DNA of 64,000 nucleotides from Furcasterigmium furcatum (taxonomy: Eukaryota > Ascomycota > Sordariomycetes > Glomerellales > Plectosphaerellaceae), in the NCBI GenBank assembly GCA_001599815.1, contig BCIA01000001.1, forward strand, positions 4,468,934 through 4,532,933, written 5' to 3'. How positions within the stretch are numbered: the stretch's first letter is position 1; each line of letters begins with the position of its first letter. Made by a program: the position numbers and the translations under genes. Positions 22,455-36,200 of the stretch are shown piece after piece. The notes under the pieces were generated by a model. It saw nothing but the letters and a program-made list of their open reading frames with translations, ran no database searches and was not told where the DNA came from.

Positions 22455-24734
22455 ATGCCGACCCCAGATGCGCCCCCTCTGGCCGATCCCCTAAGCGCGA
22501 CGACCTGGTGAGTGTTCCAGGGTGCGCGTTCCTGTTCTAGTCGCGATCCCGAGCTTCCCTCGGCGATTTGCGCCCTTTTTCAAACCTTCTTGTCGCCCGC
22601 GGCTCCACCCGTCCGGGCGTTGGAGATGGTTCGCGCTCGCTTCTCGTCGAGAATTGCCCGACTCGGGAGGACCGTCGACCGGCCGCGACCTAGTGGGAGA
22701 AACATCCCGATGAGCCTCAGCTAATATCGACGACCTCTCCTTAGTGAGCCGTGCAGGGAGCAGCATTTGCGGTGTAAGTGAGACCCTCTCGTCGTCCTTT
22801 GGCCCGACGGGGGCGCTGCCGACGCCGAGGCGACGTGCGCGACCCTGCCGTCGGGGCCAGATCCGTCCTGTTCGTCGCTCATGCTGTGTCTATGCAGGTG
22901 ACCGTGTACTGCCGTCGTGCGGTCGCTGTCGCTCCACGGGGCGAGAGTGCATCAAGGGGTACAAGTTCAAGTTTGCCCGCCATGACGCCTTTGACCGCAG
23001 ACAGAGGTGGCCACGGCCGCCGAGGAAGCTGAGGTTCGTGCACGAGTCGGGCCTTGACGACGTGGCACCGGAACCTGGGCAGGAGCTGGACCTCGGCCAG
23101 GAGGAGGAGGCCTGGCCTGTGTCGGGCTTGGTCACCCCCGTAGCAGAGAGTCGGACGGCTCATTATCAGGAAACCCATGCGATGAACGCCGCAGCGCACG
23201 CTTCAGCAGAGGAACGGAGGGAAGCAGGCCAGTACAGGTCCGGCTCGTCAGCTTCGAGGGGTCCCACGGCAGACTTGAGCCATGTCCTGGCTCAGGGCCC
23301 CCTCGCGGAGTCGCATCCCCAGTACGATGAGACCATCAAGGCGAACATCTACCTGGACAAACCAGTGTGGCCCATCAGACGCCGCGACGAGGCCAACCTC
23401 TTCAGGCACTACATCCAGAAGCTTGCCATATGGGTATGCCGCGTCCCCTGTCGATACTGGAGTTCAACTGACACATCTAGCTTGATCTCTGTGATCCCCT
23501 CTCCCACTTCCAGACATCCGTCCCATCACGAGCAGGGACCTGTCCCATCCTGCTGAATGCCATCTTCGCCCTCTCCGCCCGCCATCTCTCCCACACAACC
23601 TCCCGCTACGACGCCCTCGCATCCAACCGCTATCACGAGCAATGCCTCAAGTACCTCATCCCCCTGCTCGACCACGCCGTCACAGTCTCCGACGAGAACC
23701 TGTTCGCAGCAACAATCATCCTCCGCGTGCTCGAGGAGATGGACGTCCCGACCCTCGGCCAGGACACCCACGGCCACCTCCTCGGCATCCACGCCTTCGT
23801 CGCCGCCCTCCCCTCCCGCCAGGGCCCCTCAAGCCAGCATACATCCACCCCGAGCTCAGCCCACGCGTCCGGCGCGAACTCCCCGTCCCTCCCCGCCCCG
23901 CCCCCCCGGCGAATCCGCCCCAACACCCTCCACGCCGCCTGCTTCTGGGTCGGCCTGCGCCAGGAGATCTACAGCGCCGTCATGAACCAGCAGGCCGTCC
24001 GCATGAACCTCGCCCACGACGGCATCGTCGACCGCTCCACCGCCCCCGCCGACGACTTCACCTGGGGCAACCGCGCCATCGTCCACTGCGCTGACGTCCT
24101 CAACTACTGCTTCGGCGACACCGGCGCCGGCGGCGCCGGGCCAGGGGACGTCGCCCGCTGGGAGGAGCTCGGCCGCGCGAACCGCGAGTGGAAGGAAAGG
24201 CTGCCCGAGAGCTACATGCCGCTCTTCTACCGGGAGCTGCGGAAGCCCGAGGACGGCGCGGGGGACCGGAGCGCGGGGGAGATTGACGTCGTCGCGTCGT
24301 TCCCGGAGGTGTGGTACATGAAGGGCTGTCACGGTACGTGTTTCTCCTTACTACTCTCATGCACTGCAAGCGTTCGGTCCAGCTAACAGCACCCAGTCAT
24401 CGCAGTACAGCACCACATCCTCGCGGAACTGTACCTCGACCTCTTCAACCCCTCACATCCGCGGACGGGGCTGCTGCGCCGCAAGGCCGAGGAGGAGCTC
24501 GCCGGCCGCGCGAGGACACTCGTGCGGCATCTCTGCGGCATCGGCGTGTGTAACCAGTGGTGCCCGCCCGCCATGTTCACGGCGTGCATGGGCATAGCGG
24601 CAGCAGGGGACCGCTTCGACGACCGCGGCGAGCAGGACGCCTTGCTGGAAGTGCTCCGCATCACGGAGCTCGATCACGGCAGGCCGACGCAGGCCGTCAG
24701 GGAGCAGCTGAAGCGGTGCTGGGGATGGGAGTGA
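22455..24734 (+). CDS. Zn(II)2Cys6 transcription factor
   Basis: Exons 22455-22507, 22745-22773, 22898-23433, 23481-24333 and 24397-24734 encode about 602 residues. Joining the first three exons produces a perfect zinc cluster, Cx2Cx6Cx6Cx2Cx6C, with cysteines 18, 21, 28, 35, 38 and 45 (CEPC...C and CGRC...C). Exon 2 is only 29 nt. A basic stretch follows (GYKFKFARHDAFDRRQRW). The rest carries the fungal-specific middle homology region, with helices around IYLDKPVWPIRRRDEANLFR and NAIFALSARHLS. It should bind CGG-containing DNA in the nucleus. It is divergent from the sugar porter, a possible target. The start codon and the 237-nt first intron are the least certain parts. Confidence 0.85.
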
Positions 24735-25091
24735 GGGCGGTGGTCACATGGCATCAAAACAGGAGGCGTTCAGCATGGCGCAAGCGATAGAATCTAGATA
24801 CCCAGGGCTGTTCAGAATCACAACAGGATCAAACACGGCAGGTCGAGTTCCCACTCTCAAACGCAGTTGTATTCACACAAAAGTCCGAAGAAACACGGCC
24901 GGGCTATGATAACCAGCGCGCAATGCAAAGGCCGCGGGAGGGCGACACGGGCCCGCCGCCGGCCTTATTTTTCTTTCAATCCCCCATTCTCTAAACCGAC
25001 GCCAAATGCCAATTTTCTCATGTGGTCAGGGGCCTAGATAAGCTGCCCAGAATCTTTACAGTCCTTCACGTCACCGGGTCATCTACCCCCA
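24735..25091. other. Convergent 3' intergenic region, 357 bp
   Basis: Between the stop codons of the regulator and SEC7. No gene. Confidence 0.7.
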
Positions 25092-28000
25092 TCAACCAAT
25101 CTTCGGCGTGCCGCTGATCTTGTCGATGGTCCCCTCCGTCGCGGTGCTCACCACGCTGTCCCGCCTGTCGCGGTGCGTCCTGGTCGTCATTCCCTCGATG
25201 CCGAGAGCGACCTCGCCGACACGACGAAGGACGAGGAGCAGGGCCGTCCTGAGGTCAGATGACATGTCCTTGCTCAGCAACTCGACGACCATGGGGTAGA
25301 ACTCCTTGACATGGCCGACGAACGCCTCCTCCGGGAACGCGGCGTACCCCTCCAGCACTTCGACAACGACCGGCCGCCATGCCACAATGTTGCGGTGCTG
25401 GCTGTCCTCCTCGAGGGTGACGTAGTCCCCGATGATATCCTTGCAGAGCGGCACGAGGGCCTTCTCGATGTCAGACCTCGCGGCGGCGCGCTCCTCCGAG
25501 TTGTCGGCATACATCCTGAACAGGATGGCGACATACGTGGCGGCAGCGCCAGACTCCTGCTTGAGCAGGTTCGGCGCCTGCTTCATGAAACCCTCACGCC
25601 AGAGACGCATGCGGAGCTCCTTGTCGGCGTTGAAGCGGCGAGCGAAGAGGTACGAGCGCTTGAGCAGCGCCATGAGACGCAGGAGCTCCGTCGACGGGAT
25701 CTGCGCGTACACGTTCTCGTTGCTGAAGAGCTCGTTGACCGTCTCGATCATCAGGAGCTGCAGGACGCAGCGGGAGATGATGCGGTTGAAGTAGCGCCGG
25801 CGGGCTGCGGTGACCACGATAGGCTGTTGCTGCAGGTTCGACGACGGCTTGAACTCTTCAAGCGGCGTCTCAGCGGTGGGCGTATTGCCCTCGTCTTCGT
25901 CGGGCTTCTCCGAAGTGGTCATGATTGATGCAGTCTCGCCATCTGCGCCATTCCTCTCGGATCCGTTGATCTTAAGCGACTTCTCATCGACAGGCTCCTC
26001 TGCAGTCGGGCTGAGAGGACCAGAGAACTCGAACCCGTTGGAAGGCAGTTCCAGGGATGCGGTCGAGTTGATGGTCGTCGCAGAGAAGAGTTGATGTGCC
26101 GTCGTCCGGGCAAACAGCTCGCAGAAGGCACCTACGATCTTGGCCCAGTGCTCCGGCGTGAACTTGGAGACGTTCTTGAGAATCAGCTGCTGCAGGCAGT
26201 TACTTCCGATGCGCGAGATGGTATCATTCTCCTGGCAGATACAGAGCGCCAGGAGCTCGAGGAAGCGGTCCAGCATGTATTCCAATGCGTCAAAGTAGTG
26301 CGTGAACAGAGTGATCATGTTACGCAGCGCCTGGATCATGGTTGTCGACAGCCAGACCGAGAGCTCTTCGTGGTTCAGAGCACTGGTCAGATCCGGCCGA
26401 GAGCGGAGCACCATGAAGATGGGATACAGCTGCTGCCGCCACAGGATGTCCCAGAACTCGGAGGGGAATTTTCCGCCGTAGGTGAGGAGCGCGTCGAAGA
26501 AGTACTCCAGGGCATTCGATCGCACCTCGAGATCCTCTCCGGTCATCAAGACGTCGTGGAAAGCGAAGAGAACGGGGAACCAGTAGCCCTCCTCGACGGA
26601 CGTCTTGTTCTGCTTTCGCTGGAGCGCATCGGGGCCCTTGGCCGGCTGCTCCTCGTTGTGCTTGCCCTCGGGCGACAACGGGCATTCGGGTGTCTTGAGC
26701 ATCTTCGGGATGATTGACTTGAGGGTCTCCAGAGCCTGCAAGCTCTTCTTCTGGAACTTCATGTTCTTGGAGAATTCCGTCAAGCAGACGATGAGATCGG
26801 TGAAGGCGCCTTGCGCGATAACAACGCCGAACTTGGTCTTGTACACCTGACTGACGTTTTCGTACGCGAGGTTCACGATGGACTCGTGCTGCTCTCGAGC
26901 CGCCACCGTGAACACGCCGAACATGGTCCGCCAGCCAGAGCGGATCTTGTCGCCTCTGGCCTGAATCATCTGAATCAGGCACCTGAGAACCATGTCCTTG
27001 ACGGTGACACTCCGTGCATCGGAGAGGATGTGTTCGAAAGGCTTGAGGAAATCCTTCTGGAACTTGAAACCAGGCAGTTCCTCGATATCGAGGAAGTTCA
27101 TAGAGAGCTGGCGCAAAGCATCGAGGGCGAAGAAGACAATGTTAGTGTTGTTGTGGCAGCCGACACGGTTGAAATGCTCGCCCATGACTTCCCAGGTGCG
27201 AGTCCATTCGAAACGCACACGCTTCATGTTGTAATAGGCAATCTCCACGATCTTCTGGAGACTGTATGTCCTCGGCGAGTCGTTCGAGCCCGACACTCTG
27301 ATTTCATCCCAGCTGACCTCGGTCAACGCCTGGGTGAAGTGAACAATCGCCTCGCCATCGAGGTTGGCTGTGTTGGCGAAAATGCGATCTACCGCCTTGA
27401 TCAGATCATCCGAGCGACCCTCCTGTGCGATGGCAGCCGAGAAGCCTTGCGGCCCTGTGCCGGCCCGAGGACGCCCTGATCGCTTTGCCTGCATCGACTT
27501 GCGCGAGTCTCCCGTACTTTGGCGCTCGAATCGGGCATTGGCAACGTCGGGAATCGCGTTCTCGTCGACACCCCCGGAGATGAGCTGCAGCCGGTCGAGC
27601 TGACTGATGCAGAGGAGGACGTCCTTCCAGGACGACCGCAAGGTGTTGCCATCAGTCTGGCCGAGCTCCAGGAGAACCTTCAGGGCCTCCACGTGCTTCA
27701 CCAGCATTTCGGAAGGGTTGTTGAGGTTCGTTGTGTTCCTCAGGGCGGACACAAAGGCCTCCCGCGGTGTTGACAGATTGAATGCACAGGCAATCTTGGT
27801 GGCCAGCTTCATTCCCTCCAGACACAGTCTGTTAACCACAATGTTCTGAGCCTTCTGGAGCTGGCTGGACAAGGCCGAGAAGTACGACATCCACGTAACG
27901 TCGAACATCGGGCCAATGTGCTGGTAGGATGTGGCCGGGATGAATCTCACGCCAGCTCGCTGGGCGTTGCGACGTTGTGTCTTGAGGAGGTTCTTGAAAA

Positions 28001-30708
28001 GCTGCTCGCTCTTGGCCGCAATCTCCTTGGACTGCTCCAGATACGCCTCTCGCTGGAGATCTCGGCCCATGTTTGAGAAAGCTTGGCCCAGACCAGCGGC
28101 CAGGCCAGTCGGCTGGGACGGCAGAGTGCCGGCGGCCGCGGCGGCCTCACGCTCGCTCTTCAGGACAATCTCGTTGCTCTCGATCTCATCGTAAATGGCA
28201 GTCAGGTACTCGGGAGGCAGGTCGGCGTTGTCGTTGATGCCGCGGTTGTTCTTGATGAAGTCCTCCTTGGTCATGCGCTTGGCAACCTTACCACCGTGCA
28301 AATCGGTGTTGAGCATGATCACCGAGTATGACAACACGTAGGCAGTGTCGGCATTGGCGTAGGCGTTGGGGTTGCCCATGACGTATCTGTTGGCGAACTT
28401 GAGCATGAAGCGATCAATCTTTTGGGCCTCGCCAGGAAGACGGAAAGACTGGAGGAAGGTCCGTAGAGCATCCACGAAGCGCGTCTTGGTGAAATCCATG
28501 GTGTCGACAAAGGCGTGCATGATCTCAATGTTCTTGGGCTCTCCTTCTCCCAGATATTCGCCAAGCTGAGCCTTGTCCAGTCTCTCATCTGACCGCAGGA
28601 AGCGAGCAATGTCCTCGGGGCTGTCGCTCGCAATGAAGGATTCCTTAATGAGCAAGGCAACGCCCCTCTTGGGCTTGAAGTTGAACAGGCGGACGGCATT
28701 GTCCAGCGCCGTCTTCCTGGCCTTGGCCTTTTCGAGGAACGTGGGGTCATCTTCCATCATGGGAGTCGATGGCTGCGTAGGTGTGTCGTTTCGCGACGCA
28801 GTCTCCGCGAGGCTGGGTTCCATGGATGGTCGAAGGTCCTCGGAGATCCTGGCGTCGTCGTCCCCTTCAGGCGGCCTCAAACCCCCCGCGTTGCTGTCGG
28901 TCCGGACCGAGGCTGACCAGTCGACCATTGATCGAAGTGATTCCACGAGGGCGTCGAGCGAGATCCTCTTCAAGACGTATTCCTTGGGTATCTCCGACTC
29001 GGGCTCAGGGGGAGGGACGATCTGGGCCACCGACAGGGGAGGGGGGAGGATGGCTCGGAGCTGCCATTCGGCACCTGAAGGAGTCCTGGCCGCCTTCTCC
29101 TCATACTGTTGTTCCTGCAACGGTGTGATCGGGACGGCCATTGTCGAGAACTTGGACAAATCCTCAATAATGGTCTGGAAGATGTTGTCCACGCTTCCTT
29201 CACAGTCATAGTTGAGGTAAATCTCTACGAGACCTCGAGAGTCGGCACAGAACCTATTGAGAACGTTGAGGACAGACACCTTCTGGGAGATTGGGGCCGT
29301 CTTCCGGGCCAGCACGGCGAGATAGATCTCGTTGAGGAACACGGCGATTTCGAGCTAGATCCGTCAATATGGGCATGCGCGAGGGGTTCATTCGTCAGCC
29401 GCAACTCACCTTGAATTGCTCTCTCATGTATTTCAGGATGAGCCAGAAGATCTCGCAGCAGACATCGAAAATCTTGTCTACCGAGCTGGCGCCGTTTCGG
29501 GTGATTCCGAGGCAAATGTAGTACTTGATCGCTTGAATGAAGGTCGTGATTTCGTTGGTCTTGGAGTTCCTGATGGTACAGAGGGGTGATGTGAAGACGG
29601 AGATGTGGTTGTTGAGAAGGGTATGGATGAGGTGAAGCGAGATCAGCTTGGATCGCATCGGCTGGCCCCGAAGGTCGTAGAGCTGCTCGGGCGGCAGGAC
29701 CTTGGTGGAGAGGTTGCAGAAAGACCTGAAGACCAGGTAGGCATCGCGGATGTACACCTCGTCTTCCGCGTCCAACTCGTCATTCTCATCCTCCTTCCCT
29801 GGCGTCGGGGAGGAGGACTGAGACTGTTGCGAAACGGAACGCTTCATGGCGTTGCTTGGCTTGATTTGGGTGACCATTGTCGGGCCATCGCCCAGCGCTG
29901 AATCGTCGAAGCTCTTGTGGTTCTCGAGATCCTTGAGGGTGAGCTTGGCTTGGCCATCCGTCGCGGCCGGCTTCTCCTCGGGCTCGGCCGCTTCATCTTC
30001 GCCCACTTCCCCGCTCTGCGTTGGCTCTTCGCCCTGACTGGCCCCGTTGACGGAATCGGACTCGTTGGCAGGGTCGAAGGTGATATTGCTCGTGCTGTGG
30101 ATCTTGGACAGGTTCAGCCGAGCCTCCTTCATGTGCAGACGTGTCTTGACCCGCTCGAAGACGGTTCCAACCATCTGCGCCAGTGTTCCCTGGGCCATCT
30201 GCTGGTTTGCCGTGCTCCGCGACAGCAGGAACACATTGTAGACCTGGCGGACCGCCTTGAGCAGGCCGGCACCGTGCACGATGATCTTGTCATTGAGCAC
30301 CGCCGCCAGCAAGGACTTGACGATCTGGAGCTGTATCTCAACAGGCGTCGTTTCGCCCTGGAAGCAGTCGCATATCGTGTCGATACATCGTTCGATCAGA
30401 GGTGGCGGCGCAGTGGTCTCTGCTCCCGAGTCTGCCGGCGGTGGTGGGGTCGCAACAGCAAAGTGAGAGTACGAAATAAGCTTTCCTATGCAGTCGAGCG
30501 CACTCGTGATGAGCTGCGGGTATCCGGTCTTTGTGGCTAGATGCAGCGGCGCAAATACGACCTCCGGGTCTGGTTGCTGCTGAGGATCGGACTCCTTGAT
30601 GTGGGCGAGGGTCTTCTGAAGGGACTCGGAGAGTTGTTTGTGTCGCTGGGCGTCCTTGGAGGCCGCGATGGCCTCCAGGGAGGAGACGAGGAACTTGAGG
30701 GAGCTCAT
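25092..30708 (-). CDS. SEC7: SEC7-type ARF guanine nucleotide exchange factor
   Basis: Two exons, 30708-29410 and 29354-25092, give about 1,853 residues. The ATG at 30708 is the first in frame. The protein activates ARF GTPases at the trans-Golgi and so drives vesicle coat formation. The layout matches the large BIG/Sec7 family: N-terminal DCB and HUS regions (HUS core LVFRSFCNLSTK, and LNRFCADSRGLVEIYLNYDC in exon 2), the SEC7 catalytic domain at about residues 650-845 with the glutamate finger in FRLPGEAQKIDRFM and the FANRY...SYSVIMLNTDLH core, then long HDS helical repeats to the end. Acidic, serine-rich linkers flank the domains. Length is typical. It is essential housekeeping and divergent from the pyruvate dehydrogenase E2 gene. 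Confidence 0.96.
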
Positions 30709-31766
30709 GGACGGGCGCAACGCAGCGAAGAGGCCATTCGTAGGGATATGCAGTCGTCGTTCGGGTTCGGAATCGGCGGGAGCTTATGGAGTTGGCGGAA
30801 GCTGAATGCGCGTGTCCTCAGGCCGTCGGCACAGGCATTGGACTGTGGACAGGATCGAATGTGAAGGTGAGAAGCTCGAATAGGATAGAGGCAGTTCCAA
30901 TGTCAAGAAGGGGCAGCAGAGATGCTGCCAAAAACAGATTGATCAAAGGGACCCCTGACGTGGACTTTTGGCACAGACACAGGGGGTGGATGATCAAGGC
31001 AGCACTATAAAATGATTCCAGGCCAGCTTGCCAACAAAGAGAACCACCCAGGAGGGAGAGCTCCCACAGTTGACACGACGCTAAGGCCCGTGCGCGTCTT
31101 TGTCATCATATGGAGACGCGTCGATAAGTGTCCGATAAGCCGCCCCGACAGGACGGCTCTGATGCCTGAGGCGCATTGTCTGTTATCGCTTATGGTGCTT
31201 AGTGCGATTCCAGTCCCGAGCGCGGGTGTTCAGCCAATCAGGAGACAGGAAATGCAGGCGACATCAAACAAGAAGCAGCTCTGTCGTTCACATGGTGAAT
31301 TGAAAACGAAATCGCAGTGGAATAATTATTCCGTGACTTTTTACCAAATTCACGGGGGTCCTCTGCCTTTTGAGCAATTTAGTTGCTCTCAGAGCTGGGG
31401 GCTGGCTCCTTTTCCTCCTTTTCCGGTTATGTCCGATCAACGTCGCCAGCGTTCCCGCGAATTTGTCGGGGGCCACTAGGGCCCAGAGAGGACTAGCGCC
31501 CCAAGCTTCCATCGGACAACGGAGCTCAACGCAAAAAATCCCAAGCCCCAACTTCACCTTCGCCCTCCGGAGCAAATCATCTCGAGAATAATCCCGCGTC
31601 GTCTCTCCCTTCCCTCAACTCCTTCAATTCGCCCTCAATTGCTCTCGGCCCTCCTGTCCGAAGCAGTCGTCTCGTATTATAGGGGTGCACCATCGTCATC
31701 TTCATCCCTTCTCCGCTATCTATCCCCTCCGACAATCACGACGAACTCGACGACCAGCCCGACACA
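30709..31766. promoter_or_regulatory. Divergent promoter region SEC7 / PDH E2
   Basis: 1.06 kb between two divergent housekeeping genes. A CCAAT pentamer lies at 31234-31238, and a pyrimidine-rich stretch (about 31590-31680) just before the E2 gene looks like a fungal transcription-start region. No gene. Confidence 0.55.
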
Positions 31767-33209
31767 ATGATCTCTACCGTTCTGCGAAGGCGCGTTCCGG
31801 CCGCCGGCCTCCTTCGCAATGGCCTCACCTCCCAGATCATCCGCTTCTACGCCAGCTACCCCCCGCACACCGTCATCAAGATGCCCGCCCTGTCTCCGAC
31901 CATGACCGCGGGCGGTATCGGAGCCTGGCAGAAGAAGGTTGGCGACTCCATCGCCCCCGGCGATGTCCTCGTCGAGGTCGAGACCGACAAGGCCCAGATG
32001 GACTTTGAGTTCCAGGAGGACGGTGTTCTCGCCAAGATCCTCAAGGAGACCGGTGAGAAGGACGTCGCTGTCGGCAACGTAAGCGCCCCATCATCCCTGT
32101 GCTCACCCCCGTGATACGCGGGCATCGCGTGCCAAGCTAACACTCATCGCCAGCCCATCGCCATTCTCGTCGACGAAGGCACCGACGTCAGCGCTTTCGA
32201 GAACTTCTCCGTTGCGGATGCCGGCGGCAACGCTGCTGCTGCCGAGCCCAAGAAGGAGGAGAAGTCCGAGACCACCGCTGCTTCGACCCCCGCCCCTGCT
32301 CCCGAGCCCGAGACCACCGGCTTCTCGACCGGTCCTCTCGAGCCCGCCCTGAACCGTGAGCCCAACGCCTCCCCCGCCGCCGTCCGCCTCGCCAGGGAAA
32401 GCGGAATCAAGATCTCCGGCATCAAGGGCACCGGCAAGGGTGGCAAGATCACCGAGGAGGATGTCAAGAAGGCCGTCTCCTCCCCGGCCGTCGCCGCCCC
32501 CGGCTCCACCTTCGAGGACATTCCTTTGTCCGGCATGCGCAAGGTCATCGCCAGCCGCCTGCAGGAGTCCGTCCAGAACAACCCCCACTTCTTCGTCACC
32601 AGCAGCATCTCCGTCTCCAAGCTGCTCAAGCTGAGGCAGGCCCTCAACGCCTCCTCTGACGGCAAGTACAAGCTGTCGGTCAACGACTTCCTCATCAAGG
32701 CCATCTCCATCGCCGCCAAGAAGGTGCCCCAGGTCAACTCCAGCTGGCGCGGCGATGTCATCCGCCAGAGCAACACCGTCGACGTCTCCGTCGCCGTCTC
32801 CACTCCCACTGGCCTCATCACCCCCATCGTCACCGGCGTCGAGGCCCGCGGCCTCCAGTCCATCTCCGCCTCCGTCAAGGAGCTGGCCAAGCTCGCCCGC
32901 GACAACAAGCTCAAGCCTGAGCAGTACCAGGGCGGCACCATCTCCATCTCCAACATGGGCATGAACGACGCCGTCGACAACTTCACCGCCATCATCAACC
33001 CTCCCCAGTCCACCATCCTCGCCATCGGCACCACCCAGAAGGTCGCCGTCCCCGTCGAGAACGAGGACGGCACCACCGGCGTCCAGTGGGACGAGCAGAT
33101 CAAGATCACCGGCAGCTTCGACCACAAGGTCGTCGACGGTGCCGTCGGCGCCGAGTTCCTCAAGGAGCTCAAGACCGTCCTCGAGAACCCCCTCTCCTTC
33201 CTCCTGTAA
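31767..33209 (+). CDS. LAT1: Dihydrolipoamide acetyltransferase, E2 of mitochondrial pyruvate dehydrogenase
   Basis: Exons 31767-32078 and 32154-33209 encode 455 residues. It transfers the acetyl group from lipoamide to CoA as the core of the pyruvate dehydrogenase complex in the mitochondrial matrix. Order: basic mitochondrial presequence (MISTVLRRRVPAAGLLRNG); one lipoyl domain at residues ~34-110 with the lipoylated Lys75 in ETDKAQ; an Ala/Pro/Glu linker; the E1/E3-binding domain at ~178-212 (ASPAAVRLARE); and the catalytic domain from ~225 with the active-site HxxxDG motif as His428-Lys-Val-Val-Asp432-Gly. Length fits single-lipoyl fungal E2 proteins. The very strong C-ending codon use points to high expression. 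Confidence 0.97.
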
Positions 33210-36200
33210 GGGACTAAGGGACGGCAACGGTGCAGACGAAACTTTGAATTGCTACTAGGGCGCCTCCGGCGTGAGGTTATAGATATCCGGGCCAGCAGGC
33301 TCAGGCGACCGGCGCCTGCCTGGGGGCGGGCGGATTCTTTGGATGAGGGGAGGAGGAATGCGGTGGCGATGGCGCGCGCGCACGATGCGGTCGGCGGACG
33401 CAAAAGTCGGCTCGGGATGACGGCTACCCTACCCCCCAGTCCCGTGTACAGTGATCTCATGATTAATTCTCCCGAAGAGGTTACTGTCTTGTACATTGGT
33501 TTCTCTTTTTTCCCTAGAATACAAGCAGTTGCCTTTTCACCGAACTGAGGTCAAATTCGCTCCCCTTCCATGATGTGGTGTCTTGGTATCATGGATAGCT
33601 AGGAGGCCCAGCCTCCCGGCACGCCCGACGACGCCAGGGCCCATGTTGTCCGGATGTTGTTGGAAGAAGTAGAGGGGACGTACGCTGTGGCATTTGGATG
33701 CACTCTGTCAAGAGATCTCGAACGGCACATCTCTCGGGGCCAACATACCCACTGACCCAGGTCAGCTCGAGGTCGTCTCTGCAGGCATACGATATCTGAC
33801 CTGACTGCAGTAGAACACCTTCGTTGTTGATGCCGAGACAGCAGAAGCGAGCATGAGTAAGAGAAACTCTGCAGCCCAGCCATCTCGAGACTCAGACGGG
33901 TACCCGCGTGCCTGATACCAATACTAAGCCGAGGTCAGTTACACCAGCATGGTAAGGGCTCGTGCCGCGGTGAATAGCTACGAATCCCCTCAGCAGGGCG
34001 ATGTTCTGCTGCTCGCCAGTCGCCAGCTGACCGCGATCTCGCCCTGCCTCAGCTGAGCAATAAGCTCGCCGATGTAAGACCCTCGCATGTCGTACCATAT
34101 GCAGGAACAACACAACAGACTTTGCTTTCCTGGGCCCCGGTGGCGCCCAGTGGGTTTCTTAAGCCGATGCTCTGCACCCTCTTCTGCTCCGTTGCGGCTG
34201 AGTGGTGTGCCCGGAAGCCGGGACGGCCTTCTAGGGTGCTATTCCTGGGAGTAGCGGGTACGAGCTTGGCCGTTTCGAGATCAGCGCTGCCAAGATGCAA
34301 GGCAAAGTATATCGTGTCTCACGATATCGGGTGTTGGGATGAGTTGCAAAGTGTTTGCTGAGAGCCTTGGACGCAGGTTGCTGGTTGCAGAGTGCTCCGG
34401 GGGAAAGACTCCGAGGATCAACTTGATCATGGTGGACTGGACCTTCCTGAGGCTCTTGACAACGTCACATGGCTTTAAATATGCACCCAGCGGAAAGACG
34501 GTTCAGAATAAGCTCGTCCCGCCAGGGACCGTGGTGTCAACCAAGGTTAACGAGATGGAGGGCCAAATCGCAATCATGATTCATGGGAGGGTATTCCAAA
34601 TCTGTCTCGAAGTACCAGACAAAGCCTGTACTTCGTCTGCGTTGAGCGACCATGCCCAGCCGAGGCAGATTCAATGGCCTCCATGGGCGCCGAAGGTAGA
34701 TGACTTGGATCCGCGACATGCCGCCGCCTGGTTCATCGCATTAAATCCCTTGGGCCAGCCTTCTCGCTAACCAAGACTGTTGGCCTAGTTTTTGTGAGGG
34801 CCAGCCCATGTCTTACATGCATTCCGGAGCCGCAGAGATCCGCACCGAAGCACAACATCCTCGGGTATAATGTTGTCATGTTTCCGGGTACATCACCAGA
34901 AAAATACCTGGAAAGACATCAGGCCATGTGCCAGCAATAAAGTATGCATAACTACCTGGCCTTAGCAGGAGACCGGCGCCCGACGATCTAATCAGATGCG
35001 AGTCCTCGGGCTCGGATGGTGCTGGCTTGGGGGCCCATCAGCACAGCCGCACCGAACAATGGCATTATCGAAGTCTCCTTGCGGCTCCCGTAGGTCCCGA
35101 AAGGGGACACCGCTACTATCTACTAGAGCTGCGCTGGCACAGCTGCACGGCTCTCGTGGATGGCTCTGTGTGGCTACTAGTCGGCTACCCCAACTCCCCC
35201 AGATTCCAAAATAAGCATGCATGTCAAGCTTTTTTCCTAACCGTCTGTTGGGGTGCAGGGACAGGGGAGCGCATCAAATGCCGGCGTGCCATGCCCTGCT
35301 GTCATTGCAGTGAACTGAGGCGAGGCCCCGGCCTGGCGCAGAAGCAAGGTGCCAATGCTGTCGGCTGAAGGGAGGACTCAGGAGGTCGAGCAAGGGGCGC
35401 CCCCTATTTTCTGTCTCACCGGTCACCACCAGCTCGAGGAGGCCTGAGACCCTGCCCGACGCCCTCCCCACGTTTTCTGTCATCGGCTAGCCCCTCCAAT
35501 CTTAATAACTGTCCATCTGGAAAGGCCTTGTTTTGGAGAGCCTTTCTTCTTCCTGCCGTAGGTATGACTGATGCCAAGCGGTCAGCGCTCAGCCTTCCAC
35601 CAGCTCCCAGGCCCGGCCTTCGATAGCACCAAACCTTCTTGGCCGTTCTTATGTCTATCTCGTAACCTCATCCGTCCTGTCCTAGTACGCAACGGTCCTC
35701 TACGAAGTGTGATAGATCGGACTGCCCACCCTATCCGTAACGTCCCAGGCCGCCGGGCTGGGCAGCTCCAGAAGACGGCGGCCAGGATTCCATGCAGCTG
35801 GGGACCAGTCGTGACGTGCCGCGAGGTCATTGTGGCGTCCGGGGACACCAGCACGGCCCCGGCTAGTGGCCCGATCGGATGGCCTTCCGGCCCAGCGAGT
35901 CTTCGGAGGGGCAGGGAAAGCAACGTCCACTCAACCTCCGGTCAGCCGCATCAAGGGGGAAGTCAGACACACGGGGCGGATGGATTCGATAGTGTGCTGC
36001 GAGGCGCTAGACACTGGCGTCCGCTCCGGCAGCCTGCTTGACAACGGGCCATTGGTGTAAGAGGACTCCAAGGCGTGGTGGCCATGCGGCGGATACACGA
36101 TCACGGTGGTGTGCTCATCGAAGACAAAATTGTTTAACCTTCTAAGCTTCTTGAGGAAACGGCAGCTTCCGGACAACCCGCGTCCTGTCTAACGCGTGTG

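Noticed and set aside
32103..33496. Two long minus-strand open frames (374 and 450 residues)
   Set aside because: Both are antisense to the PDH E2 catalytic domain and reflect codon bias.
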